From Pseudomonas marginalis (GTDB taxonomy: Bacteria; Pseudomonadota; Gammaproteobacteria; Pseudomonadales; Pseudomonadaceae), in assembly GCF_008692035.1 (NCBI RefSeq), contig NZ_VTFG01000001.1, positions 2,356,001 through 2,420,000 on the forward strand: a stretch of 64,000 bases of DNA. The letters are read 5' to 3'. Below, one piece after another: positions 1 through 8,626 of this stretch. Position 1 is the first letter of the stretch; the number at the start of each line of letters is the position of its first letter. Both the position numbers and the translations under genes were made by a program. The notes below the pieces were generated by a model. The model saw only the letters and a program-made list of their open reading frames with translations, did no database searches and was not told where the DNA came from.

Positions 1-617
1 GCCACCAGGCGTGCAGGCACATAGTTGAGTACATCGTCGATCTTGGCCGCGGCCCAACCGAAACGCTCGAAGCGTTCGTTGCGATAGCCCCACATGGCGT
101 CGAGCGTATTGCTCAGGCGGTAGAGCACCACGCCCGGCACGCCGGCGACGACAAACCAGAACAGCGCGGCAAACACCGCATCGCTGCCGTTTTCCAGCAC
201 CGATTCGGTGGCGGCACGGGCGACTTCGGTACGGTCCAGTTCACTGGTCTGGCGGCTGACCAGGTAGCTCACCCGTGTGCGGGCCGCGTCGAGGTCATCG
301 CTGCGCAGGGCCTGGGCCACCGGGATCACATGCTCGCCGAGGCTGCGCATGCCGAGGGCGCAGTACAACGCGAGGATCTCCAGGACCCAGCCGATATACG
401 GCGCCCACGACAACGCGGTGGCCAGCAGGGTCAACGGCACCACGGCGATAACCCATGCGGTCACGCCATGGCTGCGCCAGCCCCGGCCACCGCTGTTGAA
501 ACGCTGCTCGATGCGCCCGGCAAAATTGCCGAACGCCACCAGCGGATGCCAGCGCCTGGGCTCGCCCAGCAGCGCATCCAGCGCCACTGCTGCGACACAC
601 AGCAAGGCCACAGTCAT
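1..617 (-). CDS. cobD: Adenosylcobinamide-phosphate synthase CobD/CbiB (3' part missing)
   Basis: Inner-membrane enzyme that attaches the aminopropanol arm to adenosylcobyric acid, giving adenosylcobinamide (phosphate). The reading frame starts at an ATG at 617 and is open to the window edge, so only about 205 N-terminal residues are visible. The start [20 protein letters not shown], the following [12 protein letters not shown] motif, the RIEQRF stretch, hydrophobic helices and the later [21 protein letters not shown] block are typical of the family. The start overlaps the bluB stop by 4 nt (ATGA), so it is the fourth visible gene of the cobalamin operon and probably translationally coupled. 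Confidence 0.93.
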   Translation of the reverse strand, partial: MTVALLCVAAVALDALLGEPRRWHPLVAFGNFAGRIEQRFNSGGRGWRSHGVTAWVIAVVPLTLLATALSWAPYIGWVLEILALYCALGMRSLGEHVIPVAQALRSDDLDAARTRVSYLVSRQTSELDRTEVARAATESVLENGSDAVFAALFWFVVAGVPGVVLYRLSNTLDAMWGYRNERFERFGWAAAKIDDVLNYVPARLV

Positions 618-1264
618 TGACTCACTCCCCACGCGTTTTCATACACCATGTCACTCAACGGCCGAGGCTCGGTCCAGCCTTCGAGCTGCAACATCGGTGC
701 CGGGTAAAACTCCGTCACCGGCCCCAGGCACAAGACCGCCAGGGGTTTTGCGCCAGGCGGCAGGCCCAGCAGGTCGGCCAGGGCCTGGGGGTCGAACAGC
801 GAGACCCAGCCCATGCCCAACCCCTCGACCCGCGCCGCCAGCCACAGGTTCTGGATCGCACAGGACAGCGACGCCAGGTCCATCTCCGGCAAGGTGCGCC
901 GCCCGAAGATGTGGCGCTCGCGATCATCCATCAACGCCGCCACCAGCACTTCGGCGCAGTCGTGGATGCCTTCGACCTTGAGCTTCATGAACGCATCGGA
1001 GCGCTCGCCCAACGCCTCGGCGGTGCGCACGCGTTCTTCTTCCACCAACTGTTGAATCCGGCTGCGCAATGCGCGGTCGCTGATGCGGATAAACCGCCAA
1101 GGCTGCATCAGGCCGACACTGGGGGCCTGGTGCGCGGCCTGGAGCAGGCGATGCAGCAATTCGGGCGCGACACTGCCGCCGCTGAAGTGGCGCATGTCGC
1201 GGCGTTCGGCGATGGCGCGGTAGACGGCGTCGCGGTCGGCCTGGGGGAAAGCGTTGTCGGTCAT
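614..1264 (-). CDS. bluB: 5,6-dimethylbenzimidazole synthase BluB
   Basis: Flavin-destructase of the nitroreductase fold; it cleaves reduced FMN with O2 to make 5,6-dimethylbenzimidazole, the lower ligand of cobalamin. The 216-residue length fits. Visible motifs are the N-terminal [10 protein letters not shown] segment, [15 protein letters not shown] (FMN site), and a C-terminal [12 protein letters not shown] block. It overlaps cobB upstream and cobD downstream by 4 nt each. Its translation start region lies directly behind a REP palindrome that forms the cobB 3' end, so initiation may depend on coupling to cobB. Confidence 0.93.
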   Translation of the reverse strand: MTDNAFPQADRDAVYRAIAERRDMRHFSGGSVAPELLHRLLQAAHQAPSVGLMQPWRFIRISDRALRSRIQQLVEEERVRTAEALGERSDAFMKLKVEGIHDCAEVLVAALMDDRERHIFGRRTLPEMDLASLSCAIQNLWLAARVEGLGMGWVSLFDPQALADLLGLPPGAKPLAVLCLGPVTEFYPAPMLQLEGWTEPRPLSDMVYENAWGVSQ

Positions 1265-2610
1265 GGCCCTATCGGGGGCAAGCCCCCTCCCACAGTGGAT
1301 GGGGTTTCAGCTCGGTCCGGGGCAAACAACGCGGCTACCGCCGTCGGATTCGACGGGAAATAAAAGTGCACGTAAGAGGCCGTCATCCGCCCCTGCCGGA
1401 ACACCGCTTCGGCACCGCGCCCACCGTTCGGGCTCAGGCCACGGGCAATCGGCTGGCACTCGGTGCTGGTCAGGGAATGGTGGTACGTGTGCCCGCGCAG
1501 CACGCCTTCCGGCAATTCGACGCTTTGCAGGGCCAGGGCCGCGAGTTTCTTTTGCATCACCGCATCGCCTTGCAGCAGGCCGACCAGTTCGGCGCGGGTG
1601 CCGTCGACATCGGTGAGCGAATCCAGCAGGTAGAGCATGCCGCCACACTCGGCGAGCAAGGGTTTTCCGGCGGCATGGTGGTTACGAATGGCGTCAAGCA
1701 TCGGCGTGTTTTGCGACAGAGCCTGGTGGTGCAATTCCGGGTAACCGCCGGGCAAGTACAGGCTGTCAGCCTCGGGCAGTTGGCAATCATGGATCGGCGA
1801 GAAAAACGTCAGTTCGGCCCCCATCGCCCGCAGCAGGTCGAGGCTGGCGCCATAGGTGAAGGCGAAGGCTTCGTCACGGGCCACCGCAATGCGCACACCG
1901 GCCAGCAACGGCTCGGCCTCGATCACTTCCGGCGCGGCGAAGGTCACCGGTGGCGGCAATGCGACTTCGCAGCTGCTGCCCAGGGCCTGGGCGGCGGCGT
2001 CCAGGCGCATGTCGAGGTCATTCAGCTCGCTGGCCTGCACCAGGCCCAAATGGCGGCTGGGCAGTTCGATCCCGGTTTCGCGGGACAGGGCGCCATACCA
2101 GCGCAAGCCTTCGGTGAGGCTGCCTTCCAGCAACTGCGCATGGCGCAGGGTACCGACGCGGTTGGCCAGTACCCCGGCAAACGGCAGGTCCGGCTGATAA
2201 CGCGCCAGGCCCAGGGCCAGGGCGCCAAAGGTCTGGGCCATGGCGGTGCCGTCGATCACACCGAGCACCGGCACGCCGAAATGCCGCGCCAGGTCGGCGC
2301 TGGACGGTGTGCCATCGAACAGGCCCATCACGCCTTCAATCAGGATCAGGTCGGCCTCACCCGCCGCTTCCCACAGCAGCCGACGACTTTCCTGCTCGCC
2401 CACCATCCACATGTCCAATTGATACACCGGCGCACCGCTGGCGCGCTCGTGGATCATCGGGTCCAGGAAATCCGGGCCGCATTTGAACACGCGTACCCTG
2501 CGCCCCAGGTTGCGGTGCAAACGGGCCAGCGCGGCGGTGACGGTGGTTTTGCCCTGGCCGGACGCCGGTGCGGCGATCAGGACGGCCGGGCAATGACGGG
2601 GCTGATTCAA
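1261..2610 (-). CDS. cobB: Cobyrinic acid a,c-diamide synthase CobB (REP-extended C terminus)
   Basis: ATP- and glutamine-dependent amidation of the a and c side chains of (hydrogeno)cobyrinic acid. The N-terminal dethiobiotin-synthase-like domain has the P-loop APASGQGKTT (about residues 14-23). The C-terminal class-I glutamine amidotransferase domain shows the nucleophile Cys in LLAECGGMLYL (about residue 325) and a late HFYFP histidine. After HFYFPSNPTAVAALFAP, where family members usually stop, about 15 more residues are encoded partly by a REP palindrome (1271-1294). The start overlaps the cobO stop by 4 nt. Confidence 0.94.
   Translation of the reverse strand: MNQPRHCPAVLIAAPASGQGKTTVTAALARLHRNLGRRVRVFKCGPDFLDPMIHERASGAPVYQLDMWMVGEQESRRLLWEAAGEADLILIEGVMGLFDGTPSSADLARHFGVPVLGVIDGTAMAQTFGALALGLARYQPDLPFAGVLANRVGTLRHAQLLEGSLTEGLRWYGALSRETGIELPSRHLGLVQASELNDLDMRLDAAAQALGSSCEVALPPPVTFAAPEVIEAEPLLAGVRIAVARDEAFAFTYGASLDLLRAMGAELTFFSPIHDCQLPEADSLYLPGGYPELHHQALSQNTPMLDAIRNHHAAGKPLLAECGGMLYLLDSLTDVDGTRAELVGLLQGDAVMQKKLAALALQSVELPEGVLRGHTYHHSLTSTECQPIARGLSPNGGRGAEAVFRQGRMTASYVHFYFPSNPTAVAALFAPDRAETPSTVGGGLPPIGP
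1271..1294. repeat. REP palindrome inside the 3' end of cobB
   Basis: The core ATCGGGGGCAAGCCCCCT followed by CCCACA is the same element found at about 5052-5076, 19221, 60912 and elsewhere in the window. Here it lies within the cobB reading frame, codes for the last residues (around GGGLPP), and sits immediately upstream of the bluB start codon. Confidence 0.85.
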
Positions 2611-3218
2611 AGTTCGACGCCCTTCTGTGCCTTGATCCCGGCCTGGAACGCGTGCTTGAGCATGCCCATTTCAGTGACGGTGTCGCCCATTTCGATCAGT
2701 TCAGGCTTGGCGCCACGGCCGGTGACGACCACGTGCTGCATCGGCGGACGCGCTTGCAGGTCGCTGAGGACCTGGTCCAAGTCGAGGTAACCATGCTTGA
2801 GGGCGATGTTCAGCTCATCCAGCACCACCAGGCCGATGGTGGGGTCTTGCAGCAGCTCACGGGACACGGCCCAGGCGGCTTCGGCGGCGGCGATATCGCG
2901 CTGGCGGTCCTGGGTCTCCCAGGTGAAGCCTTCGCCCATCACGTGGAAACGCACTTGCTCGGGGAAGCGGCGGAAGAACAACTCCTCACCGGTGCTGTTG
3001 CGCCCCTTGATGAACTGCACCACACCGCACTGCATGCCGTGGCCCATGGCGCGCGCGAGCATGCCGAATGCCGAGCTGCTCTTGCCTTTGCCGTTGCCGG
3101 TCAGCACCAGCAGCAAGCCGCACTCATTGGGGGAATTGGCGATGCGCTCGTCGATCACGGCTTTTTTGCGCAGCATGCGCGCCAGGTGGCGTTCGTCGCG
3201 GTCGGGGGTATCGGTCAT
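2607..3218 (-). CDS. cobO: Cob(I)yrinic acid a,c-diamide adenosyltransferase CobO/CobA
   Basis: Transfers the adenosyl group from ATP to cob(I)alamin-type corrinoids. It is a CobA/CobO/BtuR P-loop protein of 203 residues with the nucleotide motif LVLTGNGKGKSSSAFG near residue 38 and later blocks FIKGRNSTGEE and VLDELNIALK. The start at 3218 was preferred over a longer upstream frame because GGAGAG lies 6-7 nt before it and the family begins near MTDTPDRDERH. It is the first gene after the cobalamin riboswitch and overlaps cobB by 4 nt. Confidence 0.93.
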   Translation of the reverse strand: MTDTPDRDERHLARMLRKKAVIDERIANSPNECGLLLVLTGNGKGKSSSAFGMLARAMGHGMQCGVVQFIKGRNSTGEELFFRRFPEQVRFHVMGEGFTWETQDRQRDIAAAEAAWAVSRELLQDPTIGLVVLDELNIALKHGYLDLDQVLSDLQARPPMQHVVVTGRGAKPELIEMGDTVTEMGMLKHAFQAGIKAQKGVEL

Positions 3219-3304
3219 GGCAGCTCTCCATTGGGGCTGGACAAAAACGGCAGGCAGGAAAAAACAGACAGCCAAGCATCGCCCACCGTGATGCTGTTGG
3301 ATGA

Positions 3305-3505
3305 TCCAGGCCGGTCTCCGGGCTCATGAGTGGTGCGCTGGCTCATCGACAGAGCGAACACGCCGACGGCGCGCCTTCCCATATCGCGGGCGATACAGTG
3401 GCAAAAGGCACCGTCTTGACTCATTTACCGTTGCGGGGGCAGCGCCGGAATCGCGGCAGCACTGTGTACAAGTGCGCTCGCTCACCGGCTTCCCTGTTTC
3501 ACTCG
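3305..3505 (-). promoter_or_regulatory. Cobalamin (AdoCbl) riboswitch
   Basis: Read on the minus strand the region shows the conserved order of this aptamer: GGGAAGCCGGTG (about 3483-3495), TCCGGCGCTGCC then CCGCAACGGTAA (3425-3449), GCCACTG (about 3400), GGGAAGGCG (about 3375) and the B12 box GAGCCCGGAGACCGGCCT (3308-3325). It ends about 90 nt before the cobO start and should repress the cob operon when coenzyme B12 is plentiful. Between aptamer and gene a small AGCATC/GATGCT stem followed by a T run (about 3255-3292) may belong to the expression platform; that part is uncertain. Confidence 0.93.
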
Positions 3506-3647
3506 GTCGACCCATGGGTCACAGAGCACCTGGAACAAGCCGCGAAGGTTAGTGGGTTGGGGGTGGAGCGTCAATTAAAGCTGGCCTAGCACTTGAACCA
3601 TCGCACCAGCGCCCTCCTCTACCCTTACAGGTATCAAGGAGAACACC

Positions 3648-4961
3648 ATGCATAAAACCAGACTCGCCCTGCTCATCATGCTCGCCGGCACCCTCGCCGC
3701 CTGCGGTGAAAGCTCCACCCTGCAGGTGTCCGACGGCACCGGGCCGTCGCCGCAGCTACCGGAGCCGAACAAAACCCTGATTCCCACCGTGAACATCGCC
3801 CCGGCTATCGGCTGGCCGGAGGGCGTGAAGCCAACGGCAGCGGCCGGCACCCAAGTGGCGGCGTTCGCCGAAGGCCTGGATCACCCGCGCTGGCTGTATG
3901 TATTGCCCAATGGCGATGTGCTGGTGGCAGAAACCAATGCGCCGCCCAAGCCGGATGATTCCAAGGGCATTCGCGGCTGGGTCATGGAGAAGGTCATGGG
4001 CCGCGCCGGTGCCGGTGTACCGAGCCCCAATCGCATTACCCTGCTGCGCGACGCCGATCACGATGGTGTTGCCGAGACCCGTACGGTGTTCCTGGAAAAC
4101 CTCAACTCGCCCTTCGGTATGACACTGGTCGGCAATGACCTGTACGTCGCCGATTCGGACAAGCTGCTGCGCTTCCCCTATCAAGCGGGCGAAACCGCGA
4201 TCAAGGCAGCTGGCACCAAGGTGGTCGACCTGCCTGGCGGCCCCCTGAATCATCACTGGACCAAGAACGTGATCGCCAGCAAGGACGGCAGCAAGCTGTA
4301 CGTGAGCGTCGGCTCCAACAGCAACGTCGGTGAGAACGGTCTTGAGGCGGAACAGGGCCGGGCGGCTATCTGGGAAGTGGATCGCGCCAGCGGCCAGCAG
4401 CGCATTTTCGCTTCCGGCCTGCGCAACCCTAACGGCATGGCCTGGGAACCCCAGAGCGGCAAGCTATGGACCGCGGTAAACGAGCGCGACGAGATCGGCA
4501 GCGACCTGGTGCCGGACTACATCACCTCGGTCAAGGATGGCGGGTTCTATGGCTGGCCCTTCAGCTATTACGGCCAGCATGTGGATGTGCGCGTCACACC
4601 GCAGAACCTGGACCTGGTGGCCAAGGCAATCGTGCCGGACTATGCGGTAGGGCCGCACACCGCGTCTTTGGGCCTGACGTTCGCCGAGGGCAGCAAACTC
4701 CCGGCGCCGTTCAGCAACGGCGCGTTCATCGGCCAGCATGGCTCGTGGAACCGCAAGCCCCACAGTGGCTACAAGGTGATCTTCGTGCCGTTCGAGGCAG
4801 GCCAGCCTAAAGGGCAGCCCGTGGATGTGCTGACCGGGTTTCTCGATAAAGATGAGAACGCCATGGGCCGGCCGGTGGGCGTGGTGATCGATCAGCAAGG
4901 GGATTTGCTGGTGGCGGATGATGTGGGGAATAAGGTGTGGCGGGTGTCGGCCGCTAAATAA
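3648..4961 (+). CDS. PQQ-dependent sugar (L-sorbosone-type) dehydrogenase, lipoprotein
   Basis: 437 residues. The lipoprotein signal ends in the lipobox LAAC (Cys about residue 19), so it is probably a periplasm-facing lipoprotein. The mature part is a soluble-PQQ-glucose/sorbosone dehydrogenase beta-propeller: repeated strands such as [35 protein letters not shown] and the late [15 protein letters not shown] and [16 protein letters not shown]. Such enzymes oxidise aldoses or aldehydes with PQQ; the substrate here cannot be read from sequence. It is transcribed divergently from the cob operon with AAGGAG before the start, and appears monocistronic. Confidence 0.85.
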   Translation: MHKTRLALLIMLAGTLAACGESSTLQVSDGTGPSPQLPEPNKTLIPTVNIAPAIGWPEGVKPTAAAGTQVAAFAEGLDHPRWLYVLPNGDVLVAETNAPPKPDDSKGIRGWVMEKVMGRAGAGVPSPNRITLLRDADHDGVAETRTVFLENLNSPFGMTLVGNDLYVADSDKLLRFPYQAGETAIKAAGTKVVDLPGGPLNHHWTKNVIASKDGSKLYVSVGSNSNVGENGLEAEQGRAAIWEVDRASGQQRIFASGLRNPNGMAWEPQSGKLWTAVNERDEIGSDLVPDYITSVKDGGFYGWPFSYYGQHVDVRVTPQNLDLVAKAIVPDYAVGPHTASLGLTFAEGSKLPAPFSNGAFIGQHGSWNRKPHSGYKVIFVPFEAGQPKGQPVDVLTGFLDKDENAMGRPVGVVIDQQGDLLVADDVGNKVWRVSAAK

Positions 4962-4987
4962 ACGCCCCAGAAGCATCACAAAACCAA

Positions 4988-5076
4988 TGTGGGAGGGTGC
5001 TTGCTCCCGATAGCAGTGGGTCAGGCACAGATACTGTGACTGATACTTCGCTATCGGGGGCAAGCCCCCTCCCACA
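4988..5076. repeat. Inverted pair of REP elements (BIME-like)
   Basis: Two REP copies face each other: TGTGGGAGGGTGCTTGCTCC on the left and GGGGGCAAGCCCCCTCCCACA on the right, separated by about 40 nt. They fill the space between two convergent genes. The pair could fold into a long stem-loop and protect both 3' ends. Confidence 0.85.
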
Positions 5077-5082
5077 TTTGGT

Positions 5083-5619
5083 TCAGGGATTACGTGCCAG
5101 GTTTGCTGGCAACACACGCTTGGCGCTCAGATAGGCATTCTGCCAATACGCCTTGGACAAGGTGTCCAGCTTGACCGTACCGCCGGTCTGCGGCGCGTGC
5201 ACAAAGCGGCCTTCGCCCACATAGATGCCGGCGTGGCTGACCTGGGAACCGCCACCGGTGGCAAAGAACAGCAGGTCGCCGGTCTGCAGGTTCTGCTCGC
5301 TGACGTCCTGGGCGCGCATCACGATCAGCTCGCGGGTGGTGCGCGGCAGGGAGATGCCGGCGGCATCGCGGAAGACGAAGCCGATCAGGCCACTGCAATC
5401 GAAACCCGAGTCCGGCGTGTTGCCGCCCCAACGGTAAGGCGTGCCGACCAGGCCCAGTGCACGAAAGAGTACATCTTCGGCCGCAGGCGAGAAATTCTGG
5501 GTGGAATAGTTGAATACCGGCTTGGGCTTGACCGCAACGGGAGCGGGTGGCGGCCGGCTGGCGCAGGCGCTGATAAGCGCGGCGCAGAGGATAAGGAGCA
5601 GGCGGGCTGAGGTCGACAT
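5083..5619 (-). CDS. NlpC/P60-family lipoprotein (peptidoglycan endopeptidase-like)
   Basis: 178 residues with a lipoprotein signal (lipobox LISAC, Cys about 19) and a C40 peptidase domain. The catalytic Cys is in FDCSGLIG and the first His in QVSHAGIYVG; a second polar residue follows in GRFVHAP. Members cleave D-Glu-meso-DAP bonds in peptidoglycan (Spr/MepS-like). It is followed upstream by a second gene of the same family (5764-6399), a tandem arrangement found in Pseudomonas. Confidence 0.9.
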   Translation of the reverse strand: MSTSARLLLILCAALISACASRPPPAPVAVKPKPVFNYSTQNFSPAAEDVLFRALGLVGTPYRWGGNTPDSGFDCSGLIGFVFRDAAGISLPRTTRELIVMRAQDVSEQNLQTGDLLFFATGGGSQVSHAGIYVGEGRFVHAPQTGGTVKLDTLSKAYWQNAYLSAKRVLPANLARNP

Positions 5620-5763
5620 GTGCAGAACAATCCTGGTCTGGATGCGGCTATCGCTGCCGAACGCTGAAAACCAGAACGCGCAAGCAAAGCTCGCGCGAAC
5701 GGATTACAACAATGTCCAGGGATTCTAGCGCTTACACGTCAAACTTCAAGTATCACTTTAAGT

Positions 5764-6399
5764 TTACTTACTGGCGGTAACCGTAGTCGGGGCCATGGCG
5801 AGTGCGCGCTTGGCTTCGATGAAGGTTTTGCTCCAGTAGCTGTCACCCAGGCTGTCGACTCGAACACCACCACTGCGACGGCTGCTGGAGTGGATAAACT
5901 GGTTATCGCCCAGGTAGATACCGGCATGGCTTACGCGACCACGGCCCGCAGTACTGAAGAAAAGCAGATCACCGGGCTTGAGGTTGTTGCGCGCGACCAA
6001 CGGTGCTTTCACGTTGATCATTTCGCGAGTGGAGCGTGGCAGGTTCATGCCAGCTTCTTCACGAAACAGGTAGCCGATGAAACCGCTGCAGTCGAAACCG
6101 GCTTCAGAGGTACCGCCGAAACGGTAACGGGTACCGATCAGGGACATGCCGCGTTCGAGGATGCTGTCGGCCAGGACTGGAAGCTGGTAAGGCTTGTTGC
6201 CGGAGAAATCGGCCAGTTCCTTTTCGGTTGCCACCTCTTCTTCATAGACAGAAGCAGACTGTGCAGCAACGAATTTTGCCTGGGACTGTTGTTGAGGTTT
6301 TTGCTGCTCAACCACCTGTTGAGGGTGGGAGGCGCAACCAAACAACAGGGTAACGAGTGCGAGGGGCACGAGGGGTGCGAAGCGATTTAGCATGGGCAC
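5764..6399 (-). CDS. NlpC/P60-family lipoprotein, tandem paralogue
   Basis: 211 residues. The lipobox LLFGC (Cys about 22) is followed by a Gln-rich linker and a C40 peptidase domain with FDCSGFIGYLF (catalytic Cys), RVSHAGIYLG (His) and NQFIHSS (third residue). Compared with the 5083-5619 protein it has a longer region between lipid anchor and catalytic domain. Predicted role is cell-wall hydrolysis during growth at the outer-membrane/periplasm interface. The upstream 200 nt contains no gene. Confidence 0.9.
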   Translation of the reverse strand: MPMLNRFAPLVPLALVTLLFGCASHPQQVVEQQKPQQQSQAKFVAAQSASVYEEEVATEKELADFSGNKPYQLPVLADSILERGMSLIGTRYRFGGTSEAGFDCSGFIGYLFREEAGMNLPRSTREMINVKAPLVARNNLKPGDLLFFSTAGRGRVSHAGIYLGDNQFIHSSSRRSGGVRVDSLGDSYWSKTFIEAKRALAMAPTTVTASK

Positions 6400-6602
6400 G
6401 ACCGTGGCTGGTATGTAAAGAAGTCGAGACTATGCCTTCTATCACATCGATTTGCAAATTCAATCGTGATCTATGTGACTTCGCGATTGGACTATGACAT
6501 CTAAGCCCTAATTCCATTTATCGGTTCACATGCGTAGCCAACGTGGCTTAAACGCAGGATTTCTGGCGCCTGGAAATTGCCGAACCCCGTAGATTCAACC
6601 GG

Positions 6603-7307
6603 TTACCAGCCCAACGTTTCCTTGAGAAAAGGGATCGTCAATTTTCGTTGAGCCTGCAGGGAGGCCTGATCGAGCTGCTCGAGCAAATCGAACAACGCGC
6701 TCATGCTGCGGGTGCCACGGGTGAGGATAAAGTGCCCGACCTCATCGGTGAGGTGCAGGCCGCGACGGGATGCGCGCAATTGCAGGGCCCGCAGTTTGTC
6801 TTCGTCGGAGAGTGGGCGCATCTGGAAGATCAGCGCCAGGGTCAGGCGCGACTTGAGGTCGGCCAGCTTGACCGGCAACTCCCGTGGCGAGGTGGAGGCC
6901 GCAATCAACAAGCGCCGGCCGCTGTCCCGCAGGCGGTTGAACAGATGGAACAGCGCCTCTTCCCAATCCGCCTTGCCGGCCACTGCCTGCAGATCGTCCA
7001 GGCACACCAGTTCGTATTGCTCAAGGTTGTCGAAGATCCCGATGCCGCGATCCATCAACTCGGCCAGGGGCAGGTAAACCGCCGGCTCGCCCATCTGCTC
7101 GAAACGCAGGCAAGCGGCCTGCAACAGGTGGGTACGCCCTACGCCGTGTTTACCCCACAGATAGATCAGGCTTTCGGTCCACCCGGCGTCGGCTTCGCAG
7201 AGCCGCTCGACATAGCCGAGTGCAGCGGCATTGGCGCCTGGGTAGTAATTGATAAAGGTAGCGTCATCACGCAGACGCACACCTAAGGGCAGCTGAATCG
7301 GTTTCAT
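6603..7307 (-). CDS. hda: DnaA regulatory inactivator Hda
   Basis: 234 residues. AAA+ protein related to DnaA domain III that works with the DNA-loaded sliding clamp to stimulate ATP hydrolysis by DnaA and prevent re-initiation. It starts with the clamp-binding motif QLPLGVRL (residues 4-11). A GKHGVGRTHLLQA segment forms the Walker A region, VCLDDLQAV the Walker B, and a sensor-type SRLTLALIFQM segment (arginine finger region) follows. The position near purM is the usual Pseudomonas context. Confidence 0.95.
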   Translation of the reverse strand: MKPIQLPLGVRLRDDATFINYYPGANAAALGYVERLCEADAGWTESLIYLWGKHGVGRTHLLQAACLRFEQMGEPAVYLPLAELMDRGIGIFDNLEQYELVCLDDLQAVAGKADWEEALFHLFNRLRDSGRRLLIAASTSPRELPVKLADLKSRLTLALIFQMRPLSDEDKLRALQLRASRRGLHLTDEVGHFILTRGTRSMSALFDLLEQLDQASLQAQRKLTIPFLKETLGW

Positions 7308-7476
7308 GCTGACTGAACGGCTCCCATCGAACCGTTAGTGGCCTCTGTGTAAAGTTTGCAAAGTTTATACCCGTGACGCCGGGCGCACAATGCAGCAGAC
7401 CACAAGCAAAATCAAAGGTTTGCGTTAACTTGCCGGTTTTGAGCGGATTGTTTGACGCCATACCCCCATAAACAAC

Positions 7477-7498
7477 AAACCCGGCCGAAGCCGGGTTT
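7477..7498 (-). terminator. Rho-independent terminator
   Basis: Perfect 9-bp stem AAACCCGGC / GCCGGGTTT with a CGAA loop, 12 nt downstream of the AI-2E-family gene stop on the minus strand. T-rich on the minus-strand exit side (GTTTGTTGTTTA). Confidence 0.85.
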
Positions 7499-7510
7499 AT
7501 GACGCAGCGG

Positions 7511-8584
7511 TTACAGGTCGGGGTCTTCGACCCCCGTATAGGCGTCGGAATCCTTGTACAGATCGTGCATATGACGCACCAGCACCATGATCACCGCCGC
7601 CACCGGCAGTGCCAGCAGAATGCCGGTAAAGCCGAACAGCTCGCCGCCCGCCAGGATCGCAAAGATCACCGCCACCGGGTGCAGGCCAATCCGGTCCCCC
7701 ACCAGCAACGGTGTGAGCACCATACCTTCCAGGGCCTGGCCGACCATGAACACCGCGACAATCCCCAGCATCGGGTACAGGTCGCCGCCAAACTGGAACA
7801 GGCCAGCCACCAACGCCGCGCCGATCCCGATCACAAAGCCCATATACGGCACGATAGCGGCAAGGCCGGCGATCAGGCCGATCAACAGGCCCAGCTCCAG
7901 GCCGATGGCCATCAAGCCCGCCGCGTAGATGATCCCCAGTGCCAGCATCACCAGCAGCTGCCCGCGCACAAAGGCACCAAGCACCTCATGGCACTCGCCG
8001 GCCAGGGCCACGATGCGCTCTTCACGATTGCGCGGCAACAGGCTGCGGATCTTGGCCATCATGATGTCCCAATCGCGCAGCAGGTAGAACGCCACCACCG
8101 GGATCAGCACCAGGTTGGTCAGCCAGCCGATCAGCGCCAGGCTGGACGCGGTCGCCTGGCTGAGGATCACCCCCACAATATCAGTGGTCTGGCCCATGTG
8201 CTCGCTGATCGCCGCCTTGACCTTGTCGAACTTCCAGAAGCCATCCGACAGGCCCAACTTGGCCTGGGCCCACGGCATCGCCGTGTGCTGCAGCCAGTCG
8301 AGCATCTGCGGCGCCAGCTCATAGAGACGAAACAGTTGCTTGGCCAGCATCGGCACCAGCACCAGCACCAGCGCGGTGATGATCAACGTGAACAGTGCAA
8401 ACACCGCAACCACGCCCAAGGTCCGCGACAGACCGGCTTTTTCCAGGCGATCCACCACGGGATCGAACAGATAGGCGAGCAGCAACGCAACCAGGAACGG
8501 CGTCAGGATCGAATGCAGCAGGAATACAAAAACGCACAGCAGGACGATCCCGCCAAGCCACACCCAACGACGCGTATCCGCCAT
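7511..8584 (-). CDS. AI-2E family transporter (PerM-like membrane protein)
   Basis: 357 residues, nearly all hydrophobic helices, with the family features LHSILTPFLVALLLAYLFDPVVDRLEK at the N-terminal end (helix plus amphipathic segment) and a C-terminal MGQALEGMVLTP-like block. Family members export autoinducer-2 or act as Na+(Li+)/H+ antiporters; which applies here is not visible. The ATG at 8584 is preferred over one 12 nt upstream because GGAG lies 6 nt before it. It precedes hda on the same strand and has its own terminator. Confidence 0.88.
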   Translation of the reverse strand: MADTRRWVWLGGIVLLCVFVFLLHSILTPFLVALLLAYLFDPVVDRLEKAGLSRTLGVVAVFALFTLIITALVLVLVPMLAKQLFRLYELAPQMLDWLQHTAMPWAQAKLGLSDGFWKFDKVKAAISEHMGQTTDIVGVILSQATASSLALIGWLTNLVLIPVVAFYLLRDWDIMMAKIRSLLPRNREERIVALAGECHEVLGAFVRGQLLVMLALGIIYAAGLMAIGLELGLLIGLIAGLAAIVPYMGFVIGIGAALVAGLFQFGGDLYPMLGIVAVFMVGQALEGMVLTPLLVGDRIGLHPVAVIFAILAGGELFGFTGILLALPVAAVIMVLVRHMHDLYKDSDAYTGVEDPDL

Positions 8585-8626
8585 AAACCACTCCATTATT
8601 TGCTTCTATCTATATAGGAAGAACTT

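Noticed and set aside
1366..2790. Long plus-strand open frame (474 codons)
   Set aside because: It lies antisense to cobB and cobO, has Gln/His/Ala-rich composition typical of the complement of high-GC genes, and no ribosome site or motif.
8606..8619. 14-nt sequence CTATCTATATAGGA also found at about 42917-42930
   Set aside because: Several 14-mer repeats are expected by chance in 64 kb, and the AT palindrome has no shared context.
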